Of a DNA stretch of 64,000 bases, positions 36,641 through 49,450 are shown piece after piece (the first letter of the stretch is position 1; the number at the start of each line of letters is the position of its first letter). Where the stretch lies: positions 15,046,623-15,110,622 of the forward strand of contig NC_063053.1 in NCBI RefSeq assembly GCF_018812025.1, given 5' to 3'. The DNA is from Megalobrama amblycephala. Its lineage: Eukaryota > Chordata > Actinopteri > Cypriniformes > Xenocyprididae. The notes under the pieces are model-generated. The model worked only from the letters and a program-made list of their open reading frames with translations. It did no database searches and was not told where the DNA came from. The translations under genes and the position numbers were made by a program.

Positions 36641-37292
36641 ATTGTACTTTCCAACTGTTTCTGGGTCAAAATGATTTGCTCCCCCAGCATGCATTCTGCT
36701 GACTAGGGCCTGTTATGACAATTTAGACTGTCTCCCCCTTGTGGGAGAGTCGGAGTGCTGTCCACTGTATGATGCTGGAAACATTGATACATGTTTACAA
36801 TGCCTTTGGAGAAAGAAAAAAAAAAAAAAACCTTGATTTGTACAGTACTATTTACAAATTTCTGTTTCTCATGTGTGTTGGGGTAAATATAAGTGTTGTA
36901 GTAAGCAGACAGTAGAGTAATGCATATGGTTGAGGTTATCCATCAGTGGCCATGCAGGAACATTTTCTAACAGTATAATCCCCTTTGTCTAAATTGGCCA
37001 TGCTGCAAGCATTGGACTACAAGATCCTATTGCCAGCGCATTCTGAAATTCAATTACGCTGGAAGCAGTTAGAATTAAGGCGACAAGCCTTTTAGTTTAA
37101 TCCTGCCTCTTTAAGCCACTTGCCTTTCCAGTTAGTTTCCGTCCAATCAACGCATCTAAATACTTTCACTTAATTAAACTCAAGCCTTATATACATATAA
37201 GCCTTATATATGCATATATCTTGTGTTTCCTTCATCTCTCCAATGATCTCCTTCATCTCCTTCATCTTAAACCTGTAAAGATTACCTGTATA

Positions 37293-38840
37293 CAGGTGCT
37301 GGTCATATAATTAGAATATCGTGAAAAAGTTATTTTTTTTTTATTGTAAATTATTTTTAAAAATGAAACTTTCATATATTCTAGATTCCCTACATGTAAA
37401 GTAAAACATTTCAAAAGTTTTTTTTTTTTTTTTTTTTTTAATTTTCATGATTAGAGCGTACAGCTCATGAATGTCCAAAATCCAGTATCTCAAAATATTA
37501 GAATATTTCCTAAGAATATTTCCTAAGATTCCTAAGAATCAAAAAATGGATTTTCAAAACAGAAAAGTTCAAGTTCTTTAAAGTATGTTCGTTTGTACAC
37601 TCAATACTTGGTCGGCAGCACATATTACAGCAAATGACTTGCTCCTAGCACAAATTACAGCATCAATGAAGTGTGGCATGGAAGTGATCAGCCTGTGGCA
37701 CTGCTGAGGCACTATTGAGCCTTCAGATCATCTATATATTGTTGGATCGACTATTTCTCATCTTTCTCTTGAAAATATCCCATAGATTCAGGGGTCAGGC
37801 ATGTTGGCTGGCCAATAAAGCACAGTAATATCATGGTCAGCAAACCACTTGGAAGTGGTTTTTGCACTGTGGGCAGGTGCTAAAGTCCTGCTGGAAAAGG
37901 AAATCAGCATCTCCATAAAGCTTGTCAGCAGATGGAAGCTTAACGTGCTCCAAAATCTCCTGGAAGGTGGCTGCATTGACTTTGCACTTGATAAAACACA
38001 ATGAACCAACACCAGCAGACGTCACGGCCCCCCAAATCATTACTAACTTCAGAAACATCCCACTAGACTTCAAGCAGCTTGGATTCTGTGCCTCTCCAGT
38101 CTTCCTTTAGACTCTGGGACCATGATTTCAACATGAAATGCAAAATTTACTTTTATCTGAAAAGAGGACTTTCGAACACTGTTCACTGTCCAGTTCTTTT
38201 TCTCCTTAGCCCAGGTAAGAAGCTTCTGATGTTGTTTCTGTTTCAGAAGTGGCTTGGTAGTCCTTTTCCTGAAGATGTCCGAGTGTGGTGACTCTTGATG
38301 CATTGACTCCAGCTTCACTACTCATTGTGAAGCTCTCCCAAGTGTTTGAATCGGCTTTACTTGACAGTATTCTCAAGCTTGTGGTCATCCCTGTTGCTTG
38401 TGCACCTTTGCCTACCCAATTTCTTCCTTCTAGTCAACTTTGCATTTAATATGCTTTGATACATCACTCTGTAAACAGCCACCACATTCAGTAATGACCA
38501 TCTGTGACTTACTCTCTTTGTGGAGGGTGTCAATGATTGTCTCCTGGACCATTGCCAAGTCAGCAGTCTTCCCCATTAGTGTGGTTTCAAAGAACAAGAG
38601 ATACCTGGAATTTATACTGTAGGGATGGTCATTTAATGAAACTCAAATGTAAATATTCTAATATTTTGAGATACTGGATTTTGGACTTTCATTAGCTGTA
38701 CGCTCTAATCAACAAATTAAAAAAAAAAAAACTTTTGAAATGTTTTACTTTACATGTAGGGAATCTAGTATAAGTTAAAATAATTTACAATAAAAAAAAA
38801 GAACTTTTTCACGATATTCTAATTATATGACTAGCACCTG
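37293..38840 (-). mobile_element. Full-length degenerate Tc1-like transposon (second family)
   Basis: TA duplication at 37291-37292 and 38841-38842. Long inverted repeats (about 140 bp or more) begin CAGGTGCTGGTCATATAATT and include gaatatcgtgaaaaagtt and tttactttacatgtaggga. The 1548-bp length matches a complete Tc1-like element. Confidence 0.93.
37788..38390 (-). pseudogene. Frameshifted Tc1-like transposase
   Basis: Four overlapping minus-strand frames of 60-82 codons carry successive transposase segments: a linker part (WAKEKKNWTV), a central VMIWGAVTSAGVG..CFIKCKVNAATFQEILEH part, and a DADFLFQQD / ITVLYWPANMPD part. Moving between them requires frame changes, and the region after FQQD has lost the usual APAHTA-type residues. 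A functional protein would be about 340 residues, so this copy is inactive. Confidence 0.9.
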
Positions 38841-39512
38841 TACTCACCGTGTTTAAGAGTGTCCGCTAGTTCCTCTACCATCATCACCACTCACTACCTG
38901 CAATGAAAAGAAACGCAAATTATCCACGAACATTCAGTCAGTTACTGCTTATGTGCCATTTACTTACCTGAACTGTGTCATTCATCCATCTGTTCAATAA
39001 ACAACTGTTTGGACTGTTTATATCTGTCTTTGAGTCTGGTTTCTTACAAGGGGATGCATGATGACTATAAAACTACTAATTGAAATGTGAACCAAACAAA
39101 TAATACATTGCAATTACTAATTAGCTTCTTAGTTGTGTACATGACTTCTTAGCCGAGTGTTCAATGTGCATGGCCATTTCCGTACTTTTTAGAGCTGGGT
39201 CTGTTACATTTCCTGAGGTCAAATTAATAACAGTCTCTGCCATGGGCACTGCTGTTATTTTGGAAAGTGAATGGTTTGTTTGATAACCAATAATCTTCTT
39301 TTCTTTAAATTGAAGCAACTATAATTGATTTTCTCAGCAAATATGTTGACTGTGAAGATCCCTTCAGCAACTGCTTCAATGCTCAAGGATATCAGAAAAC
39401 AAAATATTGTAAAAATGTACAAGAACTATTTGATCTCTTTACAAAAAAAAAAAAAGTGAAACAAATGGAATAACTAAATTTTGATAATCAATGAGATTTT
39501 AGAATGTATAAG

Positions 39513-40050
39513 TGTTACAGAGGGACTGAGACGAGAGGCGTGCAGATCCATCTGCAAAGTCTTTTATTTATAAACAAAGGCACCAGTATGATATGGCAAG
39601 ACAAAGAGCATTTCAGGGACAGGCAAAGGTCAACAAATGGAAAAGGTAATCCAATGGGCAAGACTAGAAGGTAATCCAAATATCCAGGCTAAAGTCCAGG
39701 CGTGGGGCAAACAGCATCCAAACAGGGCAAGACAAGAGAGGTAATCCAAGGCGAGCAAGAGCCCAGGGCAGGCAGAACACAGGAAACCTGGCAAAGATCA
39801 AAACATAGGGCAAACATGCAACAGCAAGACTAGACTGACTATGGACACTATGGGCGGCTCCGTAAAGTTAAACCGTCAGCTTAACCGCAATAAACACTAA
39901 CCAATACTCGGCCGTGTGTGTTTGAGTGCAGCTTATAAAGTGTCACTGATGGGAAACAGGTGTGAGTGTGTGATTAGTTCCTAGATGGGGAATTGTGGGA
40001 AATGGAGTCCATATAATAAAATTGAACACAGACCCAGAGCACATGTTACA
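39513..40050 (-). mobile_element. Solo LTR of a retrotransposon
   Basis: A 538-bp unit starts TGTTACAG and ends TGTTACA (TG...CA on either strand), flanked by an exact 5-bp duplication ATAAG (39508-39512 and 40051-40055). On the minus strand a TATA-like ctttataagc lies about 120 bp from the start and an AATAAA lies near the end, the order expected for U3-R-U5. No internal gag-pol sequence adjoins it, so it probably arose by LTR-LTR recombination. The family (Ty3/Gypsy or other) is not resolved. Confidence 0.8.
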
Positions 40051-40526
40051 ATAAGAAAGTTTTATACAAATTAAACCTTTAATGGCCTCATTTACAGAAG
40101 CATATTTTGTCTTCCATTTTGTACTTCACATATTATATTTGCAGGATGCCAGTCCAGGAAATATCACCAAACTAACAGTTCTGTAGATTACTAATGCCTG
40201 GATACCTGTCAAAACTGAGATATTCACTTGGATACCTAAAAACCATTACTATGGTCTACCACGGTGATCAAACCTGCAATAAGTGAGTCACTCTAACAGC
40301 ATGATCAGAGCTGTAATTTGTTCATGTTTATGTATGCTGGCCTATAGCGGTCGTCGTCAAAACATACTGACACTTAGTGATGACCAATGACAGAAACAGC
40401 TATTAGTAATGTCTAAATACATTAGAATATTATTAGTTATAGAAATGTACTTTGACAGCACTTTTAGGAAAATTTAAAAAAAGACAGGCATTTCAGGTGC
40501 TCACAACTTTTTTATCAGTGCAGCAA

Positions 40527-40870
40527 ATGTCACACTCAGGCTTGGACGCAATGATCAGAACTGAGGTAAAACTCAAACAGGTAGGTTTATTTGCAGTATC
40601 TTCATCTTACAGAATCGTTGGAAAACACACAAATGAACAGCGTTGAGACGAGGGATGACTTGAATGACGTGATGACTGGAGATTGACTTAGATGAGGTAA
40701 TAGCAGTAGCTAGAAAGGTACTCAGGAACATGTCAAACAAGGTCAGACCATGATTGAGGGAGTTTGTGTGCTCTGAAGGCTAGATAGAAGAGTTCCAGGT
40801 GTTAGGTTAGGTGCCAGGGAGGATGATGGGAAATTCCAATATCAAACTAATTTCACAGAATTACGTTATA
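40527..40870 (-). repeat. Probable second LTR-like fragment
   Basis: Read on the minus strand it has an AATAAA followed by about 60 bp ending in gagtgtgaca, preceded by a run of CA/CT-rich sequence similar in style to LTRs. I find no matching 5-bp duplication, so the ends are uncertain. Confidence 0.35.
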
Positions 40871-42119
40871 TACAGTGGATATGAAGTTTATAAGAACCCA
40901 CATTTACATGCTTACATTTACATATTAATCATGAAGTCTTTTTGATCATTTATCCAATTGGTTACTTAGTCTGAAACTCCGACTCAACTCTGGAGTTTAG
41001 CAGTCATCATTATACAAAAATATCTGACCACAGAATGTTGCAATTGACCAATCAGAATCAAATATTCCAGAGATTGTTAACACAAAGTTAACACTGTTGC
41101 ACGGGTGTTTCTAATACAATGGCTGAGAGAGTGATGGTAAATGTAACTTCTTTCTCTCTTTTGACTGTTATAATCAATTTTTACAATTTTGGAAAGTCAT
41201 GGAAAGGCTATCATGGATTTATTAATGTTTTCTACTGGAGAAAATGTGAACACAAAAGTATATTTGCTGTAGTTTCCTGTTCACCACTATAAATGTTTAC
41301 CCAATTATGACAACTTTCACTTAAGAGTCTTGGAAATGTGGGTCATTTTAGGGTATATTTGAGTGAAAAATTGAATAAACATGAATTTATTTAGTATGGC
41401 TTTCTTTTGCTTTACATCACAAACATTCTAGGTTTATTTCTATTAGATTCTGAATCCTAGATCTCACACTTCTGAACTCACTGCTACAACAGAAGTTTCA
41501 CCTTCAAAGCAAATAGACATGAACAGGTACTACTGTTCCTATAATTAGATTAAACTCAAAGACCCCATGAGACTGAACAGCCACAGCTGGAAACGCAACA
41601 ACCATAAACTGAATTCGTGCTTGACCACTGAACATAGTATATCATCCGATTCCCTCTCAGCCAAGGCACTAACAAACGGAGCTGTCTGAGATGCGTGTGA
41701 TTGGTGTACTGCAGAGAACAACCTTTGCTGCAACAAATCACTGGCTCTCCATTCTCCAACACAGCCGAGCTCGCTCACAACATTTGAAAGAAGGGTGAGA
41801 AAAAGCAGCAAAGTTTCAGTCCAGACAAATCCATCTGGGATAAAGCCAATGGAAAATGAAGAAGCATTTATGCTGTAAGAAATCAGGAAGCCTGAACTCC
41901 ACTCCAAACAGCTGTCATCACCACCCCTCCCAATCATCATCATCCTTCCCCTTTCCGGGCCTCTTGACATCTCCCTAAGAGCAACAATTTCAATAAAATT
42001 TGTGGTTGTACTAATGTGTCATGCGAGCAGCGCTGTATGCACTTTGCAGACTTACATAACAATAAACTCAAATAAATTGCAATATTGTATAGCTTAATTG
42101 CAAGCTTGGAAAAAGAAAG

Positions 42120-42176
<57 letters not shown>

Positions 42177-43489
42177 GTACTCGCCTGTAACCTAACTTGT
42201 ATATTTTACAATAAAACAATCTCAGAAAAATAAAATGGAACTGTTTGATCAGCACACCCAACAAAATATGTTTTTGCAGGAGATACTCTAATAACCACAT
42301 TATCAATAAATCACTTTATATGCCATTATCATCCACAACACAGGCCTGCAATCACAGCTAAAGTAATTATCCAAACAGGATAAAGCTTTGGCATTGGCTT
42401 GAACAATACTATCCACAACATCATGATGACATGATGACTTCCAGAGCTCTGTGCAGCTGATAGATATTCATGGTTTTATAAAGCAGATAGAATGTGAGGA
42501 GCGCACACATAAAATAATCATCTACCAAGAATCCATCCAAGAGTCACAGAGGTTTTCTTATTCAACAAATGAAATGATTTTTGTCAAAGAGTATTCATTG
42601 AATGACTGAATGTAATGTCAAGGTACTGTTGAAAGGCACAGTTGACACTATTTCAGCAAACTTACAATGTGCAGATAACATCTGCTTAGTTTGAATAGGA
42701 AAAAAACATATGTTCATAATATACGTTTGTGTTTGAGTTTTTCCGACGGTGAGGGGGAATATAGATGAAATATAGATGAATATATATGAAATATACATGA
42801 AATACATATGATATATATGAAACAACAATAATAATAATTTATGAAATATAGATGAAATATTTGATGTAGCGTGATATTGCTGTAAATTTCACGTTTTTCA
42901 ATATTTGTTTTTGTAATGTTGCTGTTTTCTAAATTTACTTAATTTTAAGTAAATGTTTTAAAATCATAAGATGTGATTTTGTTTTATTCAGTGTTACTAT
43001 CAGCAAACATTAACAGGTACATTAGTGTTAGTATTTTGAAGTATTAACTCTCCATACATTGCACTTTAAAGAATCTGTTGAGGCTCTTGTTGGTGAACAG
43101 AATATATTTTTTGGAATATATTTTTTCTTTGTATCTGTCAAAATAGTACAAGATTATCCTACAATTTATGTGACATCAAATAAGGGTTAGCACAAAAGTA
43201 ATCTAAATGTAATCCAAAAGTAGTCGTTACCAAAAATGTGTAATCTAAGAGATTATATTACTGATTACAAATTATGTCATGTAATTTGTAATCAATAACT
43301 GACTACCCAGCTCTGCATATAGGAGGCAGGGTGCTGAAACCATTATATAGAAGTATGTCTGAAATGACAATAGACAAAAATGTACCTAAATGACCTACTA
43401 CTTCCGGCAGGATTCTGAAGTGTGCATACTATGGACACTTTACTATCCCATGAGACCACTGGAGAGGATTTGTGAATTGCAATGAAGTG
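40871..43489. other. Intergenic region, no confident gene
   Basis: Holds an A/AT tract (42118-42173) and a cluster of atgaaatatagatgaaatat-type short repeats at 42765-42860. A 141-codon minus-strand frame (41545-41970) lies outside recognised repeats but shows no domain; see findings. Confidence 0.55.
42118..42173. repeat. Poly-A followed by (TA)n
   Basis: An A-run of about 19 is followed by about 18 TA units. Confidence 0.95.
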
Positions 43490-43502
43490 ACGCAACTGAT
43501 GC

Positions 43503-43830
43503 GTTGGGGCAGTTGTGGCCTAATGGATAGAGAGTCGGACTTATAACCCAAAGGTCATGGGTTTGAGTCTCAGGTCCGGCAGGGATTGTCGGTAAGGGGA
43601 GTGAATGTCCAGCGCTCTCCCCACCCTCAATACCACGACTGAGGTGAGACCCTTGAGCAAGGCACCGTACCCCCAACTGCTCTCCAGGCGCCACAGCAAT
43701 GGCTGCCCACTGCTCCGGGTGTGTGTTCAATGCTGGGTGTGTGCACCTGGATGGGTTAAACGCAGAGCACAAATTCCGAGTATGGGTCACCATACTTGGC
43801 CACATGTCACTTCACTCACTTCACACTGAT
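43503..43830 (+). mobile_element. tRNA-derived SINE (V-SINE/HE1-like)
   Basis: The head (43510-43575) resembles a tRNA, with an A-box-like tggcctaatggatagagag and a B-box-like gggtttgagtctc. The central block has gagacccttgagcaaggcac and ccccaactgctctccaggcg, a conserved core of fish SINEs. The tail has gatgggttaaacgcagagca and gtatgggtcaccatacttgg. The tail is almost full length. Open frames of 120, 74 and 71 codons here are by-products of the SINE. Confidence 0.85.
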
Positions 43831-43979
43831 GCTGGTAGGTCACATGATAATGACATCATGGCGAATGTAGCACGTCCGGATTACATTCATACTACACATA
43901 TTCATACTATATAGAACATACTTTTTAGTGCTCACAAAGTAAGTACTTATTCAAAATAAGCACCTATTCGGACACAGTC

Positions 43980-45230
43980 AGTGTTTGAACAAAACGGTTG
44001 AGTGAATGATTCAATGACTTCTTTGTTTTGTTCCTGAATTGATCTGTGTTTTGAACGAATCAGTTAGGTGAATGATAGGGCTGTGATGGTGGCAAATTTT
44101 TACTACCGCAGTGGTAAATCACCAACAACCGCCGGTGTTGCGGTGGCGGGGTCCAAAGGGGGTTGGTTTTATATATTTATTTATTTTACAGGTTGCGTTA
44201 GACTTGCGTTTCACTGACATTTTGATGGATCGTAAAAAAAAAATCCATCATAATCAATAATTACCCTTTTATATTTTAATAAGACATTTAATAGCTTCTG
44301 ATTCCGTCCACATTTTCATTTTTATTCACGAACTTACAGGATAAGCAAATAGGCATAGGCTATGCATTTATTTATACTATGAAAATAAAGTTGATCAAAG
44401 ACTAGCTGCGCCACTTTTAGTTTTCATCTTGAACACTTGTCACGGATTGTGAGTGAATGCGATCATCCTTTCCTCTTTACTACTGTACAGAACAAAATAA
44501 ACATGAATGAAAATAAAAAAAATATGTTGAAAGATACAGTAGCTTACCGAAATCTGTATCACGTCAGTCATCAGTGTTGCAAACAATGTCACGTGAACGT
44601 TATACCTCAGAAAAGCCATTCGTTGACCATAAACTCATAGTCAGCAAGAAAAATAACAAAACTTAATTATGTAAGTAAGCATAAGTAACTTTATTATTAT
44701 ACAATTTACTTAAACTAGGTGCTTGTCTGTATGTAATCAAGCACATCGTTTTTATTTTATTCTGGAGACTGAACTTGCGCTCTGCTGCCACACTGGAGCG
44801 CGCTCACCACCTACTGGACAGGGGTGGGAATTACAACAAGCTTACATACAAACTACATAATCTGTCAAAATGATGGACGGGCTGCAGATTTTTCCGTCAC
44901 TGCTAAAAAAATTCCATCAATGACGGAAAATTTTCGGTTAACGCGATCTCTGAGATATATAAATATATATTATATATGATGTCACACTACTGCCGGTGAC
45001 ACTCCACGACCGCGGTGGCGCAGTTGTCATGCCTACCGTCACAGCCCTAGTGAATGATTCAATGACACATTCGTTTTGTTCCTGAATGAATTAGTGTTTA
45101 TTTTAACAAATCGGTTGAGTGAATGATTCAACGACTCACTCGTAAAGATAAAACACTTGTTTTGTTCCTGAACAGATCATTCTTATTGAGCAAATCGGTT
45201 CAAAATCGAATTACCTACTCATAATGATGT
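43980..45230. repeat. Tandem gaatgattcaa-type repeat interrupted by a hAT element
   Basis: Units of roughly 70-75 bp containing gtgaatgattcaa, ttgttttgttcctgaa and gaacaaatcggttgag lie at 43980-44075 and 45050-45230 and continue across the insertion at 44076-45049. Related units occur at 5765-5880. Confidence 0.7.
44076..45049. mobile_element. hAT-type non-autonomous element (TAGGGCTGTGA ends)
   Basis: Ends tagggctgtgatggt and accgtcacagccctа-type complement, with an exact 8-bp duplication GTGAATGA (44068-44075 and 45050-45057). Subterminal regions share ccgcggtggc/ccgcagtggt-like words. It is 974 bp with no transposase recognised. Confidence 0.92.
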
Positions 45231-45913
45231 TGTAACAATGGAACCTACAGAAGGAGTCAAACCACCAATGCAAAGATTAAGAATCTTGTTTTTTTTTTTT
45301 TTTTTTTTTTTTTCTTTCATATAAACATTTGAATCAAACCTATTTTTGCACAAAAAGAAATTAATGGTCTCTTGTAATTAGTTGTCCTCAGGACGCTGAG
45401 CAGTACCGACAGCAATGGTAATCAATGTCTTTGGCAACAATTAAATCCTGACACGGACCAGCTTGTGACTATCAAGTGGAACCTTTTCACCTGATGGGTG
45501 CCATTTGATGGACATTTAAGAAGAAGATAAGAGCGTGTCATGGAGGGCCTTTTACGGTCACATTTGCTAATTCAAACATGTGCACAAAAGGTTTCACTGA
45601 CATGTATAATTACAAGCACAAATACCTTTGTTCACAATCTCCATAAAAGTCATTTATAAATGCAGCAGCAGACAGTATCCTGCAGTGTAAATAAAACATC
45701 AGACTTCCTACTTTTCCTTGACATTCTCTACTATAATGTCAGCCTATCTCAGGAGATCTGATATTGGCTTTGACGAAGTGGTTGCTCTTCACAGACTTTG
45801 ATAAATCACACTTACAGTGAAAGCCTGTTAGCCTCTTGTTTATGTGAATCTTGAAGGAATTCAGATTGAGTCTCCACAGGGGTCTCAAAGTTGTGATAGA
45901 AATGTCTAGATTA

Positions 45914-46893
45914 TTAGGGCCCGAGCACCGATGGTGTGAGGATACACCCTATTGGAATTGCTCCGTTTATCATTCTTCTTCTTCTCCAAAGTGAATCGCT
46001 TTTTGGAGGGTTGCAGAATTAGGCGTGGCAAAATGGTTTGATAGCGCCACCTAACGAAGTGCCCCTCGAGCTACATTTCACGTAGATTTTGAAATTTGGT
46101 ATACACGTTTAACAGCCCAATACCTACAAAAAAGTCTCTTGGAGCAAAATCTGAAACCGAACAGGAAGTCAGATATTTTGAATTAACTTGCCATTTTTTG
46201 CCATTTCCAAACGTTATACTTTTTAACGAACTCCTCCTAGAGCTTTAATCATATCAATGTCATATTTGGTCAGTCTAATATCTAAAGACCTTTGTGACGT
46301 TAAATTGCGAAGATCTTGACTTCTCGGTGAAGTGTGTTTTTTTGGCGGCCTGACAAAGTTCGATATTTCGCCATGAAATACGAAGTTGTTGTAACTCAGA
46401 CATACAATGTCCGATCTGCCCCAAACTTCATATGTTTTATTAGAGTCCTGGCCTGAAGACATCTACATGTGGGTAACGGGAAATGACATGCTTTACACTG
46501 TAATTACCAGAAACACATTTCAATATGCCACAAAGTACCAAACATACTAGAAACACGTTAAATCATGCAACACTTGGCTAAGTGCTAATGTATGCGATTA
46601 ACGCCACGAAACAAGAAGTTGTTGTAACTCAGGCATACAATGTACAATCTAGCCCAAACTTCACATGTTTGATAATATTTCTGGCCTGAACACATCTGTA
46701 TCGCAATATTCGGTTACGGTCAAAGCACCACCTGTTGGCAGCAGGAAGTATGGCACTTTGAAATTACTTGGCCATAATTCTCCTGTATTTACTCGCTTAC
46801 ATGCATGTCGCCCACTATTCACTGTTTTCCTAAGGCCATCGGGTGGCGGTGAGTCTGGGTGCGAGGGCCCTTTCATCGTTGCTTGCAGCTTTA
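45914..46893. mobile_element. GGGCCCGAGCACC interspersed repeat, near full length
   Basis: Starts ttagggcccgagcaccgatg and ends gcgagggccctttcatcgtt, then gcttgcagctttaa. I recognise both ends as those of a very common fish repeat. Duplicated internal motifs (gaagttgttgtaactcagac at about 46382 and 46616, each followed by atacaatgt) show internal repetition. Superfamily uncertain. Minus- and plus-strand frames of 79 and 118 codons here are not genes. Confidence 0.7.
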
Positions 46894-48704
46894 ATTGTTT
46901 TTACTATTCATTGACCTGCCTTTACAAGTCTGGTCACTGTTGCATAATCTCAAATCTTTCTCTGAAAAGAGGGCACAATAGTAAAACAAGGTTAAGATAC
47001 CACAGGCACCCAAGTATGTGAAACTGATAAATTAGCACTCTTCAAAATAAATTACAAATAAAAAAAAGCAAGAAAGAACAAAAATGACATTTAAGTTTCC
47101 ATCAGTATAAAAATTTGATAATTAGGCTATACCTCTTGTCACAGTTGTAATTGTTGGATTTAGTGATTGTGTTGTTTGGGGATTTTTAAACTAAACTAAA
47201 GCATCATGGTGCACATGCTGCATATCATTAATAATCCTAAATTTACACCTGCACTTTAGTTATAAAAAATATTCAAATTCCATGCTTGAGTGCTTTCATA
47301 ACATATTTATTCTGGACAATTTTTTTGTGTAGAAAAATGTCAAAAAGACGAGCATGAGCAGTGACTCACATGTAAACACACAGTCAACATGCAACTCGGG
47401 CATGCAAGTCTGTCTTTTCTCAAACAGACTGAAATGAGAAGGTGAAAAAGTCAGATGGATGCATCCGAAATGAGTGTTTAGGGTTGGGGGATAAAACCAT
47501 GTTCTGTAAGCATGTGTTCAATTATTCAGGAGGTAATGCAATACCCTTGCCCTCTAATTTCATAGGAACCATTTGAAGGTATTAAATCGCTATAGAGGAG
47601 ATGAGCATAAAAAATTATGTTGCAGGGGATGATTATTAAGTTTTCAATCACAAGCTAAATTCACGCTATATGATCTTTGGGAGGCTTAAATTATATTGTC
47701 AGTGTAAATGCTTCAAGGCTTATTCTAAGCTTATTCAAATTGGCCATGTTGAAAATTTTGTGGTCTATTTAACATGTCTGTTTGATACGTTTTCTCTTTC
47801 ATTTCACATATCATGGATCAGAAGATTGCAAAGTTGCTCAAAGGGAAAAGATGCCCACCAATGTGCATTTACTTTTAAACATATTTGGATACAAGTTTTG
47901 CATGTATAGGATGATAATGCGTCAAGTGTTATTAAAAATAATTCTATTTATTAAAATATTTGTTAATTGAGTTGTAATTGAGTCTAGCACAAAATGTAAA
48001 AAAATTCTAAATGATTATTCAGTCTTACACAGAAGTCTTTGATATTCAACATAATATGTCACAGTCAAAGATCATTGTTTTCCAGAGACACAAAATTAGA
48101 TTAATTAACATCAAAACAGTTTCGACTGACTAAATCTCATATGTGTTGAGATGAGATTTTGTGCCATGTATGGTCTTGCCCCAGGGGGCATCTTTCCCCA
48201 GCTTAATTGTTATAAAACCACATATCTGAAAGCCTGTATATTGTTTTGATTTATTGTGGATGATTACAGTGTCTTCTTCAACAGTCCTGTTCCTGTTCAA
48301 CAGCTTGTTTGCTGGAAGAGTTGATAAGACAGGCCTCCATGGAAACAACCCGTGGGATAATGATTAAAGCACATCAGTGCTGCATTTAAGTCATTCAAAT
48401 TGTCTCACTGTTGAAATATGAGGTAAATAGTTTTTCTCACTATTAAAAAATCCATTCCATTAATATTTAATTTATTCCCAAATGTCTAATAACACAGAAG
48501 ATAAATTAGCTCCCGGCCAGTGTTATAAAGTTGCCCTCCGAGCCAGAGGCAAAAATGCTACAGGCATTCATTTATGCAGGTAAAGTGTTATAGCCTACTT
48601 CATTTTAATCTACATTGACTAACAGACTCAATTTACCTTATAATGGAGAAGGGACTAATTAAAGTCCAGTTTTATGTTTCACATTAACCTTTTCCCTGCC
48701 AGCG

Positions 48705-48735
<31 letters not shown>

Positions 48736-49050
48736 GTTGTCAGTCAGCACCAGCATTTTTAATCATTTTTCCATGGCCCCCAGAATATTTTGTTCTATGA
48801 ATATCTTAACATGCAACATATCAAAAGTAGGAACAGAGCCTCTAAAAAAATCAACACTTGAAAATGAGCAACTTTTTGAACAAAAATCTGACAAAATCGC
48901 AAAGATTTTCACAAAAGACTACGTCCGGATCGGATTTAGAATGGTGATCAAAGCATACAGCAGGCCCTGTTTACACCTGGTATTAAGATGCGTTTTACAT
49001 CTACATATGAACGTGCATGGAGATGGCAGAAAAAACATAGAGTGTATATG
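46894..49050. other. Intergenic region, no gene seen
   Basis: Contains a T-run at about 48706-48731. No exon-like segment is recognisable. Confidence 0.6.
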
Positions 49051-49055
49051 GACGT

Positions 49056-49450
49056 AGGCTGGTAAGAGCTGTGCGTGTAAAACCTCTCTCCTCTGATTTT
49101 AAGAGGTGCTCTAGCGACTGATGCTAGGAGCTACAGTATTTAGTGTCCTTGTTAGCATGCCCAACTCCCATGCCAGAGACTACGGTTCGAATCCTGCTCA
49201 GAGTGGGGCGAGTAGGACCGAAGGGGTTACATTGGTGCAGTGACCCAGATGGGAGCGAGGTTTAGGGGGGTGAGTGTAACGGAAGTAGGCCGATAAGAGC
49301 TGTGTGTGTAAAATCTCACTCTCCTGACCTCAAGAGGCTCTCTAGCAACTGACGCTAGGGACTGTGGTATTTAGCCTCCTTGTTAGAGTGCCTGACTCCC
49401 ATGCTAGCAGACCCCGGTTCGAGTTCCGCTTAGAGTGGGCGGTTTGAACA
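49056..49450 (+). repeat. Tandem pair of tRNA-like repeat units
   Basis: Two diverged copies about 232 bp apart each contain gtaagagctgtgcgtgtaaa-like, agcgactgatgctagg-like and a tRNA-like block: cctccttgttag, then ctgactcccatgct, then a B-box ggttcgaatcc (49190-49200) or ggttcgagttcc (second copy). The anticodon-loop-like CTCCCAT suggests a Gly(CCC)-like ancestor. Acceptor-stem pairing is poor, so these are not functional tRNA genes. Confidence 0.6.

Noticed and set aside
43443..43805. 120-codon frame and two overlapping plus-strand frames
   Set aside because: They coincide with a tRNA-derived SINE; the protein has no family features.
46665..47021. 118-codon plus-strand frame and the 79-codon frame at 46223-46462
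   Set aside because: Both overlap the GGGCCCGAGCACC repeat; no domain.
48734..49057. 107-codon plus-strand frame
   Set aside because: It runs out of a T-run region into the tRNA-like tandem repeat, with no recognisable domain.
49190..49430. Functional tRNA-Gly genes
   Set aside because: Good B boxes, but acceptor and anticodon stems do not pair well and the units are tandem and diverged.
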